The notes below the pieces were generated by a model. The model saw only the letters and a list, made by a program, of their open reading frames with translations, did not search any database and was not told the DNA's origin. From positions 1-64,000 of the forward strand of contig CABHOY010000047.1 in NCBI GenBank assembly GCA_902168105.1: a DNA stretch of 64,000 nt. The letters run 5' to 3'. The DNA comes from an uncultured Flavihumibacter sp. Lineage in GTDB: Bacteria; Bacteroidota; Bacteroidia; Chitinophagales; Chitinophagaceae. Every line of letters begins with the position of its first letter. The first letter of the stretch is position 1. The translations under genes were made by a program, and so were the position numbers. Shown one piece after another: positions 8,231 through 16,796 of the stretch.

Positions 8231-9877
8231 TTAAGAAATCGCCACCTTTTCTCCGTACATCTCTTCTCTCAGCGCTTTTACCCTATCATCTGCCAGATAC
8301 TCGTCAAAAGTGGTCAACCTGTCGATAATACCTCTTGGTGTTATTTCAATGATACGGTTCGCTACTGACTGCATAAAGGCATGGTCATGCGTTGTAAACA
8401 GCACGATACCCTTAAAGTTGATCATACTTTCGTTGAAAGACTGGATAGACTCCAGGTCCAGGTGGTTCGTAGGCTCGTCGAGTACTACTACGTTAGGGTC
8501 CTGCAGCATCATGCGGCTGGTCATACAACGTACTTTCTCCCCTCCGCTCAATACACTGGTCTTCTTCATGATCTCATCACCACTGAACAGCATTTTACCC
8601 AGGAAGCCACGCAGGAACGGCTCATCCACATCAGTTACATGTGGTGGCACATACTGGCGCAACCAGTCCATCAGGTTCAGGGTCGGGTCTGTAAAGAACT
8701 GGGCGTTATCATTCGGCAGGTAAGCGGACGTTACTGTCGTTCCCCACTCGAATTTACCACCGTCAGCACTCTGCTCGCCATTGATGATCTCAAAGAAAGT
8801 GGTCAGCGCCAGGTGCTCCTTCGCGAGGAAAGCGATCCTGTCGCCCTTATTTACAGTGAAACTTACATTTTTGAACAGGACATTACCTTCGATGGATTTC
8901 TCCAGTTTTTCCACGTTCAGGATCTGGTTACCTACCTCACGCTGCTGCTTGAAGATAATACCAGGATATTTACGGTTGGAAGGCTGGATATCTTCGATAA
9001 CCAGTTTTTCCAGGGCCTTTTTACGGGAAGTAGCTTGTTTACTCTTGGAAGCGTTGGCACTGAAACGGGCAATGAAGTCCATCAGGTCCTTACGTTTATC
9101 TTCCATTTTCTTGTTCTTATCCGCTATCTGACGGGCCATCAACTGGGATGACTCGTACCAGAAGCTATAGTTACCGGAGAAGATCTGGATCTTAGCACGG
9201 TCAACGTCTGCTACATGCGTACAAACGGCATCCAGGAAGTGACGGTCGTGGGATACTACGATCACAATGTTCTCATAATCAGCCAGGAAGTTTTCCAACC
9301 AACCGATCGTTTCCACGTCCAGGTGGTTCGTAGGCTCATCCAGCAGCAGGATATCAGGGTTACCGAACAGGGCCTGCGCCAGGAGCACACGCACTTTCAG
9401 GTTACCACTCAGGTCCTTCATCTGCTGAGAGTGTAGTTCTTCCTTCACACCCAGGTCGCCCAGCAATACACCGGCGTCACTTTCTGCGGTATAACCGCCC
9501 ATTTCTCCATATTCAGCCTCCAGTTCACCTGCGCGCATACCATCTTCCTCTGTGAAATCAGCTTTGGCATAGATCATATCTCTCTCATGCGCTATTTCCC
9601 ACAGCTTTTTATTTCCCATCAGTACGGTATTCAGAACAGTTACTTCGTCAAATTCAAAGTGGTTCTGCTTCAGAACACTCATACGTTCTCCGGGCGTGAT
9701 TTCGACAGTACCCTTGGTAGCGTCGATCTCACCTGATAATATTTTAAGAAAAGTGGATTTACCGGCACCATTGGCGCCTATTACGCCATAACAGTTACCT
9801 TTGGTGAAATTGAGGTTAACTTCATCAAACAACACCCTTTTTCCAAAAGAAAGCGATACGTTTTTAACACTGATCAT
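8231..9877 (-). CDS. ABC-F family ATPase, YbiT-like, with degenerate second Walker A
   Basis: ABC-F proteins are soluble twin-ATPase factors that act on ribosomes. The 548-residue protein aligns by motif with E. coli YbiT: Walker A GANGAGKS (34-41), VLLAQALFGNPDILLLDEPTNHLD, the interdomain linker FIARFSANASKSKQATSR, and LSGGEKVR with VVVLDEPTNHLD in the second domain. The second domain's Walker A is not recognisable: the region around 351-360 reads LAKEHLALTT. The first signature is LSGNLKVR rather than LSGGxxxR. The gene is convergent with the response regulator and divergent from the EcsC gene. Confidence 0.92.
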   Translation of the reverse strand: MISVKNVSLSFGKRVLFDEVNLNFTKGNCYGVIGANGAGKSTFLKILSGEIDATKGTVEITPGERMSVLKQNHFEFDEVTVLNTVLMGNKKLWEIAHERDMIYAKADFTEEDGMRAGELEAEYGEMGGYTAESDAGVLLGDLGVKEELHSQQMKDLSGNLKVRVLLAQALFGNPDILLLDEPTNHLDVETIGWLENFLADYENIVIVVSHDRHFLDAVCTHVADVDRAKIQIFSGNYSFWYESSQLMARQIADKNKKMEDKRKDLMDFIARFSANASKSKQATSRKKALEKLVIEDIQPSNRKYPGIIFKQQREVGNQILNVEKLEKSIEGNVLFKNVSFTVNKGDRIAFLAKEHLALTTFFEIINGEQSADGGKFEWGTTVTSAYLPNDNAQFFTDPTLNLMDWLRQYVPPHVTDVDEPFLRGFLGKMLFSGDEIMKKTSVLSGGEKVRCMTSRMMLQDPNVVVLDEPTNHLDLESIQSFNESMINFKGIVLFTTHDHAFMQSVANRIIEITPRGIIDRLTTFDEYLADDRVKALREEMYGEKVAIS

Positions 9878-9900
9878 GCTGGCTAAAGAAATTTAAGGCG

Positions 9901-9908
9901 CAAAGTTA
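9901..9908 (-). promoter_or_regulatory. -7 element for the ABC-F gene
   Basis: The minus strand reads TAACTTTG (TAnnTTTG), 24 nt upstream of the ATG. No clear -33 element. Confidence 0.4.
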
Positions 9909-9962
9909 CTAAATGTTCCTGGTTTTATAGTTTGTGGTTTATTGTTTGTAATTAAACATCAA

Positions 9963-10682
9963 ATGGACGTTTATACTCAACAGGTCGATAAAGAGCTCAG
10001 AACATGGCAAAAAGCCATGCAACGGGGCATTAGCATACCAGGCAAACTGACCCGGGGGCTCCAGCGGAAGATCAATAAGGTCATCCCTGAAAAGGTACAT
10101 GCTGCACTGACCGCCGCCGTTAAACAAACGACCCGGGCCGTAGTTTCCGGCGCCGGATTTACCAGTCCCCCTCCCCTCTTCGAGGAGGACCTGGCTATCA
10201 GGGAGGCAAAAGTCAGGGACCGGATCAACTTTTACAAGACCACCGCCGCCACCGAAGGCGCCCTGACCGGTGCAGGCGGCATCCTGCTCGGATTGGCCGA
10301 TTTCCCTCTTTTTCTGAGTATTAAAATGAAAATGTTATTTGACATTGCCGCCCTTTACGGCCGTAATGTGGATGACTATAAGGAACGGCTCTTCATTCTC
10401 CATATTTTCTTTATTACTTTCTCAACACAGGACTTCCGGAATAAACTCTATCCCATCATCGCCGACTGGGACAACTATAGCCGTGAACTGCCTGAAGATA
10501 TCAATACCTTCGACTGGCGTAATTTCCAGCAGCAGTACCGCGACTACCTCGACCTGGCCAAACTACTACAGCTTATGCCGGTAATAGGGGCCGCCGTAGG
10601 CGCCTATGTCAATCACCGCCTTACTGACAAACTCGGCCAGAGCGCCATGAATGCATACAGACTACGGATATTGAAACAGTAA
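9963..10682 (+). CDS. EcsC family protein
   Basis: A 239-residue protein of the EcsC family (named after a protein encoded with a Bacillus ABC exporter; molecular role unknown). Visible features are the N-terminal basic helical part, the Gly-rich hydrophobic segment GALTGAGGILLGLADFPLFLSIKMKML (in pieces around residues 105-130), and a second hydrophobic segment near 210-222 (LMPVIGAAVGAYVNHRL). It is probably membrane-associated. The ATG at 9963 is preferred to a TTG seven codons upstream. It is followed by carbonic anhydrase and murI on the same strand. Confidence 0.85.
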   Translation: MDVYTQQVDKELRTWQKAMQRGISIPGKLTRGLQRKINKVIPEKVHAALTAAVKQTTRAVVSGAGFTSPPPLFEEDLAIREAKVRDRINFYKTTAATEGALTGAGGILLGLADFPLFLSIKMKMLFDIAALYGRNVDDYKERLFILHIFFITFSTQDFRNKLYPIIADWDNYSRELPEDINTFDWRNFQQQYRDYLDLAKLLQLMPVIGAAVGAYVNHRLTDKLGQSAMNAYRLRILKQ

Positions 10683-10768
10683 TGGCCGTCGTTGCTTATC
10701 TTTATGCCCCTATCAATGAACTATATACGAACCGGACGAACTTTTTAATTAACCAAACTGCTTTCAAT

Positions 10769-11434
10769 ATGACCAGGTACGACGAGATATTTGAGAACAA
10801 CAGGCAATGGATGGCATCTAAAACTGCCGCCGACAAGCAATTTTTCGAAAAGCTGGCCGAAGAACAGAACCCTGATTATCTCTACATTGGCTGTAGCGAC
10901 AGCCGTGTGCCGACCAATGAGATCATGGGACTTGATGCCGGGGATGTATTCGTTCACCGTAATATCGCTAACCTGGTGAATAACGTGGACCTGAACGTCA
11001 TGTCCGTTATTAACTATGCCGTGCGGCATCTGGGTGTTAAACACATTATCGTTTGCGGGCATTATAACTGCGGTGGCGTTAAAGCCGCTATGCAGCCTTC
11101 CGACCTCGGTCTGCTCAATCCATGGTTAAGGAATATACGTGACGTATATCGCCTGCACCGCCAGGAACTGGATGCGATCGAAGATGATCATGCACGTTAT
11201 AACCGCCTTGTGGAACTCAACGTGCAGGAACAGTGTGTGAATGTCATCAAAACCGCTGCCGTACAACAGGCCTATGTTCAGAATGGCTATCCTACCGTAC
11301 ATGGCTGGGTCTATGACCTCTATACAGGCAAGCTCATAGATCTGAAGATCGATTTTGAAGGCATCCTTCATAATATCCAGGAAATTTATGACCTGACCGG
11401 TAAGGGTCTGATGAAAAAACAGGATGACAAATGA
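10769..11434 (+). CDS. beta-class carbonic anhydrase
   Basis: Interconverts CO2 and bicarbonate in the cytoplasm. Counting from the ATG at 10769, zinc ligands are Cys42, His98 and Cys101 (in CSDSR and CGHYNCGG), and the Asp44-Arg46 dyad is present, so the active site is intact. The 221-residue length is normal. The open frame extends upstream to 10682, but that extra N-terminus is not conserved-looking and MTRYDEIFENNRQW is the typical family start. The 3' end overlaps the murI start by 4 nt (ATGA), implying coupled translation. Bicarbonate supply for carboxylations and carbamoyl phosphate is the usual role. Confidence 0.95.
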   Translation: MTRYDEIFENNRQWMASKTAADKQFFEKLAEEQNPDYLYIGCSDSRVPTNEIMGLDAGDVFVHRNIANLVNNVDLNVMSVINYAVRHLGVKHIIVCGHYNCGGVKAAMQPSDLGLLNPWLRNIRDVYRLHRQELDAIEDDHARYNRLVELNVQEQCVNVIKTAAVQQAYVQNGYPTVHGWVYDLYTGKLIDLKIDFEGILHNIQEIYDLTGKGLMKKQDDK

Positions 11435-12249
11435 CGGGACCTATCGGTGTTTTTGATTCCGGCTACGGCGGGTTGACTGTATTAAAAGAGATCATCACCA
11501 CGCTGCCGCAATATGACTATATCTATCTTGGTGACAATGCCCGGGCGCCTTATGGCAACCGTGGCTTCGACACCATTCATACTTACACGCTCCAATGTGT
11601 GCAGCACCTCTTTGATATGGGCTGCCCGTTAGTAGTGCTGGCCTGTAATACTGCCTCCGCCCGTGCGCTCCGCACTATTCAGCAAAAAGACCTGCCCCGT
11701 ATTGCTCCTGACCGCCGGGTGCTTGGTGTGATCCGTCCTACTACAGAAATGGTGGGTACGCTTACGCAAACAGGCGAAGTAGGTATTCTTGCTACTAAGG
11801 GCACTGTCGCTTCCGAGTCTTATCCGATAGAGATCAATAAATTCTTCCCACATGTCAAAGTCCATCAGCTGGCTTGCCCAATGTGGGTACCTATCGTTGA
11901 AAACGGTGAAGCAGATAGTGAGGGCGCCGACTACTTCGTTAAAAAATATCTCCATCAGATCCTGACTGATGCACCTGATATTGACACCCTGGTATTGGCT
12001 TGCACGCACTACCCTATTCTTATGAAGAAGATCCGGCAGTTCCTTCCGGGCGGGATCACCTTGTTATCCCAGGGTAAGATCGTTGCACATAGCCTGAAGG
12101 ATTATCTGTTCCGTCATCCTGAAATGGAGGTTCGTCTCAGTAAGAATGGCGGGCGGAAATATTTTACTACAGATGATCCTGTGATCTTTGAAAAGCAAAC
12201 AGAGATCTTTCTAGGGGAGACGGTGAAAACTGAGTTTATCAATCCGTAA
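11431..12249 (+). CDS. murI: glutamate racemase
   Basis: Converts L-glutamate to D-glutamate for peptidoglycan. The 272-residue protein has the substrate loop FDSGYGGLTVLKEI (residues 8-21), the two catalytic cysteines in LACNTASA (Cys72) and LACTHYPIL (Cys191), and GDNARAPYG. The start overlaps the stop of the carbonic anhydrase gene. A strong terminator follows. Confidence 0.96.
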   Translation: MTGPIGVFDSGYGGLTVLKEIITTLPQYDYIYLGDNARAPYGNRGFDTIHTYTLQCVQHLFDMGCPLVVLACNTASARALRTIQQKDLPRIAPDRRVLGVIRPTTEMVGTLTQTGEVGILATKGTVASESYPIEINKFFPHVKVHQLACPMWVPIVENGEADSEGADYFVKKYLHQILTDAPDIDTLVLACTHYPILMKKIRQFLPGGITLLSQGKIVAHSLKDYLFRHPEMEVRLSKNGGRKYFTTDDPVIFEKQTEIFLGETVKTEFINP

Positions 12250-12287
12250 ATAATAAGATATTTAGACAACTTCCCGGATAAAAAACA

Positions 12288-12322
12288 AAAAGCCCATAGA
12301 TCTTTGATCTATGGGCTTTAAA
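12288..12322. terminator. bidirectional terminator after murI
   Basis: Perfect stem AAAGCCCATAGATC/GATCTATGGGCTTT with a TTT loop. It separates convergent murI and the peptidase gene. Confidence 0.85.
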
Positions 12323-12336
12323 ATATCTATACATTA

Positions 12337-14469
12337 CTACTTCCCTTCCAATCCAAGCAGGAATGCATACTGCAATGCAATATCCTCCAGTATCTTGAAA
12401 CGGCCGGAAGCACCACCATGCCCGGCTTCCATATTGGTATGCAGCAGCAGCATATTGTTATCTGTTTTCAATTCTCGTAACCTGGCAACCCACTTGGCAG
12501 GCTCCCAATATTGAACCTGTGAGTCATGCAGGCCTGTTGTTACAAGCATGTTCGGATATGCTTTGGCTGTTACATTGTCGTAAGGAGAATAAGCCTTTAT
12601 ATAATCATAGTACTCTTTCTTCTTCGGATTGCCCCATTCATCAAACTCACCGGTAGTTAAAGGAATACTTTCATCCAGCATGGTAGTCACAACGTCCACG
12701 AAAGGTACAGCAGCAATAACGCCGTTCCAGAGCCCCGGACGCATATTTACAACTGCTCCCATCAGCAACCCACCGGCACTGCCGCCCATTGCGTAAAGAT
12801 GTGTACTATCAGTGTAATGCTGTTTTACGAGATAGTCGGCACAATCGATAAAGTCTGTGAAAGTGTTCATCTTCTTAAACAGCTTACCATCTTCATACCA
12901 CTGACGGCCCATTTCCTCACCACCCCTGATGTGCGCGATAGCATAGGCAAAACCTCTGTCGAGTAAACTCAGGCGGTTACTGCTGAAAGAAGGTTCGATA
13001 CTGTGACCGTAAGAACCATAACCATAAAGTAATAACGGTCCCTTACCATTTTTCTCGAATCCTTTTTTGTATACGATAGATACCGGTACTTTCACACTAT
13101 CCCTGGCAGTGATATACACCCGCTCAGTAACGTAGTTCTTCGGATCATACCCTCCAAGAACTTCCTGGCGTTTACGCAGTTCGTTCTTTTTGGTATCCAT
13201 GTCGTAGTCGTAGGTAGATACCGGCGTCGTCATAGAGGTATATGAGTAACGCAGTGTCTTCGTATCAAACTCCGGGTTAACGGAGATTGAGGCTAGGTAG
13301 GCAGGTTCTTCAAATTTCAGGTAATGATCTTCTTTAGTGCGTGCGTTCATAACACGCAGCTGTGTAAGACCATTTTTACGTTCGCTGAGCACCATATGAT
13401 CGCGGAACAATTCTATTCCCTGTAACAGTACATCTGCACGATGAGGAACAACCTCTTTCCAGTTATCGCGTGCGGTTTTATTCAGGGGGCATTCCATGAG
13501 CCGGAAGTTCACAGCATCCCAGTTAGTAACGACGTAGAATTTGTCATCCTGATGATCTATATCATAAAGATGGTCGCGCTTACGCGGTTCAAAGATCTGG
13601 AACGCACCATCAGGTTTGGCAGCGTCGAGTATACGGTATTCGGACGATACTGTGCTCTGACTTTGGATCATGATGTACTTACCCGATTTGGAACGGGCTA
13701 CGTCAATGGAAAAGGTTTCATCCTTTTCATTGAAAACTTCCTTATCTGTACGTACGTCTGTACCAGTTACATGTCGCAGGATACGCTCCTCTCTTAAAGT
13801 AACCGGGTTCTTTGCAGTATAGAAGAAAGTTTTATTATCGCTGGCCCAGGCGGCACTGGCAGAAGTATTGGGAATGGCATCCGGTAATACTTCTCCTGTC
13901 TGCAGGTTCTTGATATGAATAGTATATTGACGACGGCTTACGGTGTCAATTCCATAAGCCAGCCATTGTGCATCCGGACTTACCGACATACCACCAACCT
14001 GGTAGTAGTCATGTCCGGCGGCCAGGACGTTCACATCAAGGAGTATCTCTTCAGTGCCTTCCAGACTGCCTTTCTTGCGGCAATATACCGGGTATTCTTT
14101 GCCCTCCGTGAAGCGGGTATAATAGTAGTAGCCATTCTTCAGATAAGGAACACTGGCATCCGTTTCCATGATCCGGCCCCTCATCTCTTCATACAGCTTC
14201 TTCCGCATACCGGCGGCAGGTTCCATCATCGTATCCAGGTATTCGTTCTCTGCTTTGAGATAGGCAATTACCTTAGGATCGTTCCGGTCGTTCATCCAGT
14301 AGTATTTGTCGATCCTGGTATCACCATGTATGGTCATTGCTGTATCTATCTGCTCCGCTACCGGCGGCTTAACTGTTTTGACTTCTGCTGACATACTTTT
14401 CTTATTTTCCTTACAGGCAAACAGGCCCATGCCTGACAACATTATGGTAAATGCAGCGGCTTTCCTCAT
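12337..14469 (-). CDS. oligopeptidase B-like S9 family peptidase, lipoprotein
   Basis: Serine oligopeptidase of the prolyl oligopeptidase family. An N-terminal beta-propeller (about residues 60-420) caps a C-terminal alpha/beta hydrolase with the nucleophile Ser564 in GGSAGG, the acid in HDSQVQYWEP and the histidine in EAGHGG. The C-terminal order and the HIRGGEEMGRQWYE segment match oligopeptidase B, which cuts short peptides after Lys or Arg. The signal peptide ends in LFAC, a lipobox, so the enzyme is probably a periplasmic or outer-membrane lipoprotein. The ATG at 14469 is preferred to an in-frame TTG at 14478. It lies 39 nt downstream of an oxidoreductase gene on the same strand. Confidence 0.93.
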   Translation of the reverse strand: MRKAAAFTIMLSGMGLFACKENKKSMSAEVKTVKPPVAEQIDTAMTIHGDTRIDKYYWMNDRNDPKVIAYLKAENEYLDTMMEPAAGMRKKLYEEMRGRIMETDASVPYLKNGYYYYTRFTEGKEYPVYCRKKGSLEGTEEILLDVNVLAAGHDYYQVGGMSVSPDAQWLAYGIDTVSRRQYTIHIKNLQTGEVLPDAIPNTSASAAWASDNKTFFYTAKNPVTLREERILRHVTGTDVRTDKEVFNEKDETFSIDVARSKSGKYIMIQSQSTVSSEYRILDAAKPDGAFQIFEPRKRDHLYDIDHQDDKFYVVTNWDAVNFRLMECPLNKTARDNWKEVVPHRADVLLQGIELFRDHMVLSERKNGLTQLRVMNARTKEDHYLKFEEPAYLASISVNPEFDTKTLRYSYTSMTTPVSTYDYDMDTKKNELRKRQEVLGGYDPKNYVTERVYITARDSVKVPVSIVYKKGFEKNGKGPLLLYGYGSYGHSIEPSFSSNRLSLLDRGFAYAIAHIRGGEEMGRQWYEDGKLFKKMNTFTDFIDCADYLVKQHYTDSTHLYAMGGSAGGLLMGAVVNMRPGLWNGVIAAVPFVDVVTTMLDESIPLTTGEFDEWGNPKKKEYYDYIKAYSPYDNVTAKAYPNMLVTTGLHDSQVQYWEPAKWVARLRELKTDNNMLLLHTNMEAGHGGASGRFKILEDIALQYAFLLGLEGK

Positions 14470-14508
14470 AGGTGACAAATTGAGGCTACGAATGTAATAC
14501 TTATCCAG

Positions 14509-15891
14509 TTACACAATCTTCATTTTTTGGGCGTCCCAGTGGATCACTTTTTTGTTGAAGTAGCTCTCATTGGTAACCAATGCAGGACCCGCAGCACGGA
14601 GTCCGAAGGAAGCGTCTTCCACGACAGGTTTACCTGTGCGCACAGCCTCAAAAAAGTTGATGAAATGGTCTACACGTGAGTCATATCCTTTGGGAGCGGC
14701 GTATACGCTCTCTGACCGCTGCGCCGGTTTGCGCGTATCTTCCGGATATTTCGCATTGTACTGCCGTACATATGCTTCCTGGGTAGCCTTTGGAAAGGTG
14801 TTATAGGTATCCCAGCCACCATATCCGGGTGCGGAGGAGAGTTTATGCTTCTTTATCTTGAAATCGTCCCATCCAAGTTCCAGTACGCCTTCTGTGCCGA
14901 TAAAACGGGTGAATTCCCCACCTCCGCCGCCATCGGCGAAGTTCACGCGCAAAGTTACCTGGAAGGCGGGATGTGTTTTTGTTTCCGGATAATCGAAGAT
15001 CGCTACGACAACGTCCGGCACATCACGGCCATCTTTCCATTGTACCAGGTTACCACTGGCGAAAATACGTTCAGGCCCCAGGGAACCGGTGATAAAATGC
15101 AGGCCGGAGATAAGGTGTACGAACAGGTCGCCGGGTACGCCGGTGCCATATGCCCGGTAGTTACGCCAGCGGAAGAAACGGGTAGGGTCAAAGGGTACTT
15201 TGGAAGTATCCTTAAGGAAGGTATCGAAATCCATGGTAGCGGGAGAAGCATCCGGCGGAATTGAGTACTGCCATGCTCCCAGCGCATCGTGTCGGTCTAT
15301 ACGGGCCTCTACGATGTTCAGCTGACCTATTTCCCCGGCCTCGTAGCGCTTCTTTGCCTCTGCGAGGGCAATACTGCTTACACGCTGGCTACCCACCTGA
15401 AAAACGGCCTTTGTGCGCTGCTGAGTGGCAATCACTTTATGTCCCTCCTCTATCTGCTGTACCATCGGCTTTTCACAGTATACGGCCTTGCCTTTCTCCA
15501 TCGCATCAATGGAAATGGTATCATGCCAGTGGTCGGGAGTGGCAATGATCACCGCGTCGATGTCTTTTCTGTTTAGCAGCTCTCGATAGTCGCGGGTAGT
15601 AAAGATGTCTTTACCATACACTTCTTTGACCTTGGTAAGGTGACCATCATACAGGTCGGCAGCGCCCACGAATTCCACACCGGGAACTTTCAGGGCAGCT
15701 TCTAAATCGCCGAAGCCCATGATACCCATACCAATACAACCGATACGGATCTTATCGTTGGCAGAAATGCGGGTGTTGGGTTGAAGGATGTGGACATGTT
15801 CCTTTCCCATAGCGGCCAATGAACCGGCGCCCAACAGGGCGGCTGTACCTCCCAGATTGCGGAGAAATTTTCTCCTGGAGTTGTCTGTCAT
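14509..15891 (-). CDS. Tat-exported Gfo/Idh/MocA family oxidoreductase
   Basis: NAD(P)-dependent sugar oxidoreductase family, 460 residues. The N-terminus has a twin-arginine motif SRRKFLRNL followed by a hydrophobic stretch, so the folded, cofactor-loaded protein should be exported to the periplasm. The Rossmann domain follows (IRIGCIGMGIMGFGDLEAAL, then DAVIIATPDHWH and EKGKAVYCEKPMV with the catalytic-lysine EKP motif). The C-terminal Gfo/Idh domain contains GVPGDLFVHLISGLHFITG. Substrate is unknown. Exported members in Bacteroidetes often belong to sugar or glycan catabolism. Confidence 0.9.
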   Translation of the reverse strand: MTDNSRRKFLRNLGGTAALLGAGSLAAMGKEHVHILQPNTRISANDKIRIGCIGMGIMGFGDLEAALKVPGVEFVGAADLYDGHLTKVKEVYGKDIFTTRDYRELLNRKDIDAVIIATPDHWHDTISIDAMEKGKAVYCEKPMVQQIEEGHKVIATQQRTKAVFQVGSQRVSSIALAEAKKRYEAGEIGQLNIVEARIDRHDALGAWQYSIPPDASPATMDFDTFLKDTSKVPFDPTRFFRWRNYRAYGTGVPGDLFVHLISGLHFITGSLGPERIFASGNLVQWKDGRDVPDVVVAIFDYPETKTHPAFQVTLRVNFADGGGGGEFTRFIGTEGVLELGWDDFKIKKHKLSSAPGYGGWDTYNTFPKATQEAYVRQYNAKYPEDTRKPAQRSESVYAAPKGYDSRVDHFINFFEAVRTGKPVVEDASFGLRAAGPALVTNESYFNKKVIHWDAQKMKIV

Positions 15892-15937
15892 AACGTAAAA
15901 TTTGTGTGCAAAAGGGTTTTAACTCCAAACAATATAC

Positions 15938-15970
15938 AAAAAAAATCCCCCTCGTTTTAGCGAGAGGGAA
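15938..15970 (-). terminator. terminator of the sdh operon
   Basis: On the minus strand CCCTCTCGC pairs with CGAGGGGG (one G-U) across TAAAA, followed by ATTTTTTTTG, just downstream of sdhB. Confidence 0.85.
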
Positions 15971-16003
15971 TGTTGATATCGACTAATACAGTTCCGTCAA
16001 TTA

Positions 16004-16768
16004 CTATTTTTCGTACGTCATACCGGCGCTGATGTATTCGCGGTTCAGACGAGCGATGTTTGTCAGAGAGATCTCTTTCGGACATTCTGCCTCACAGGCG
16101 CCGGTGTTGGTACAGCTACCAAAACCTTCCTTGTCCATCTGCGCGATCATATTCAATGCCCTTGACTTCTTTTCAGGCTGACCCTGTGGCAGCAATGCCA
16201 GCTGGGATACTTTCGCTGAAACGAAGAGCATAGCGGAAGAATTCTTACAAGCTGCCACGCAAGCGCCGCAACCGATACATGCTGCTGCTGCGAAAGCCGC
16301 ATCTGCATCATCTTTTGGTATCAGAATGTTGTTGGCATCCTGGGCATTACCTGTATTTACAGACACGTAACCACCAGCTTCGATGATACGGTCAAAAGCG
16401 CCTCTGTCAACGGTCAGGTCTTTCACTACAGGGAAAGATCCTGCTCTCCATGGCTCAACAGTCAGGGTATCGCCGTCTTTGAAAGCACGCATGTGCAACT
16501 GACAGGTAGTAGTACCCGCCCATGGACCATGCGCACGGCCGTTGATATGCATAGAACACGCACCACAGATACCTTCACGGCAATCATGGTCAAACGCTAT
16601 CGGCTCTTTACCTTCATTGATCAGACGCTCGTTCAGCACGTCAAACATTTCCAGGAAGGACATTTCAGAAGAAATACCACTTACCGGATAAGTTTCAAAT
16701 TTTCCCTGGGCGTCTGCGTTTTTCTGCCTCCACACTTTAAGTGTGAGATTCATGTTATAATGTTCCAT
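16004..16768 (-). CDS. sdhB: succinate dehydrogenase/fumarate reductase iron-sulfur subunit
   Basis: Carries electrons from the flavoprotein to the membrane quinone site. The 254-residue protein has the [2Fe-2S] cluster cysteines in CREGICGACSMHI plus a downstream Cys (TTTCQLHM), and the two C-terminal cluster motifs CIGCGACVAACKNS and CTNTGACEAECP. It is the last gene of sdhCAB and is followed by a terminator. The first ATG (MEHYNMNLTLKVW) is used; an internal ATG five codons later is a possible alternative. Confidence 0.96.
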   Translation of the reverse strand: MEHYNMNLTLKVWRQKNADAQGKFETYPVSGISSEMSFLEMFDVLNERLINEGKEPIAFDHDCREGICGACSMHINGRAHGPWAGTTTCQLHMRAFKDGDTLTVEPWRAGSFPVVKDLTVDRGAFDRIIEAGGYVSVNTGNAQDANNILIPKDDADAAFAAAACIGCGACVAACKNSSAMLFVSAKVSQLALLPQGQPEKKSRALNMIAQMDKEGFGSCTNTGACEAECPKEISLTNIARLNREYISAGMTYEK

Positions 16769-16796
16769 ATCTATTGGACTATTATTGTTGTGAAAA

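Noticed and set aside
10682..10768. N-terminal extension of the carbonic anhydrase from an ATG at 10682
   Set aside because: It immediately abuts the EcsC stop and is not signal-like; the family start is the ATG at 10769.
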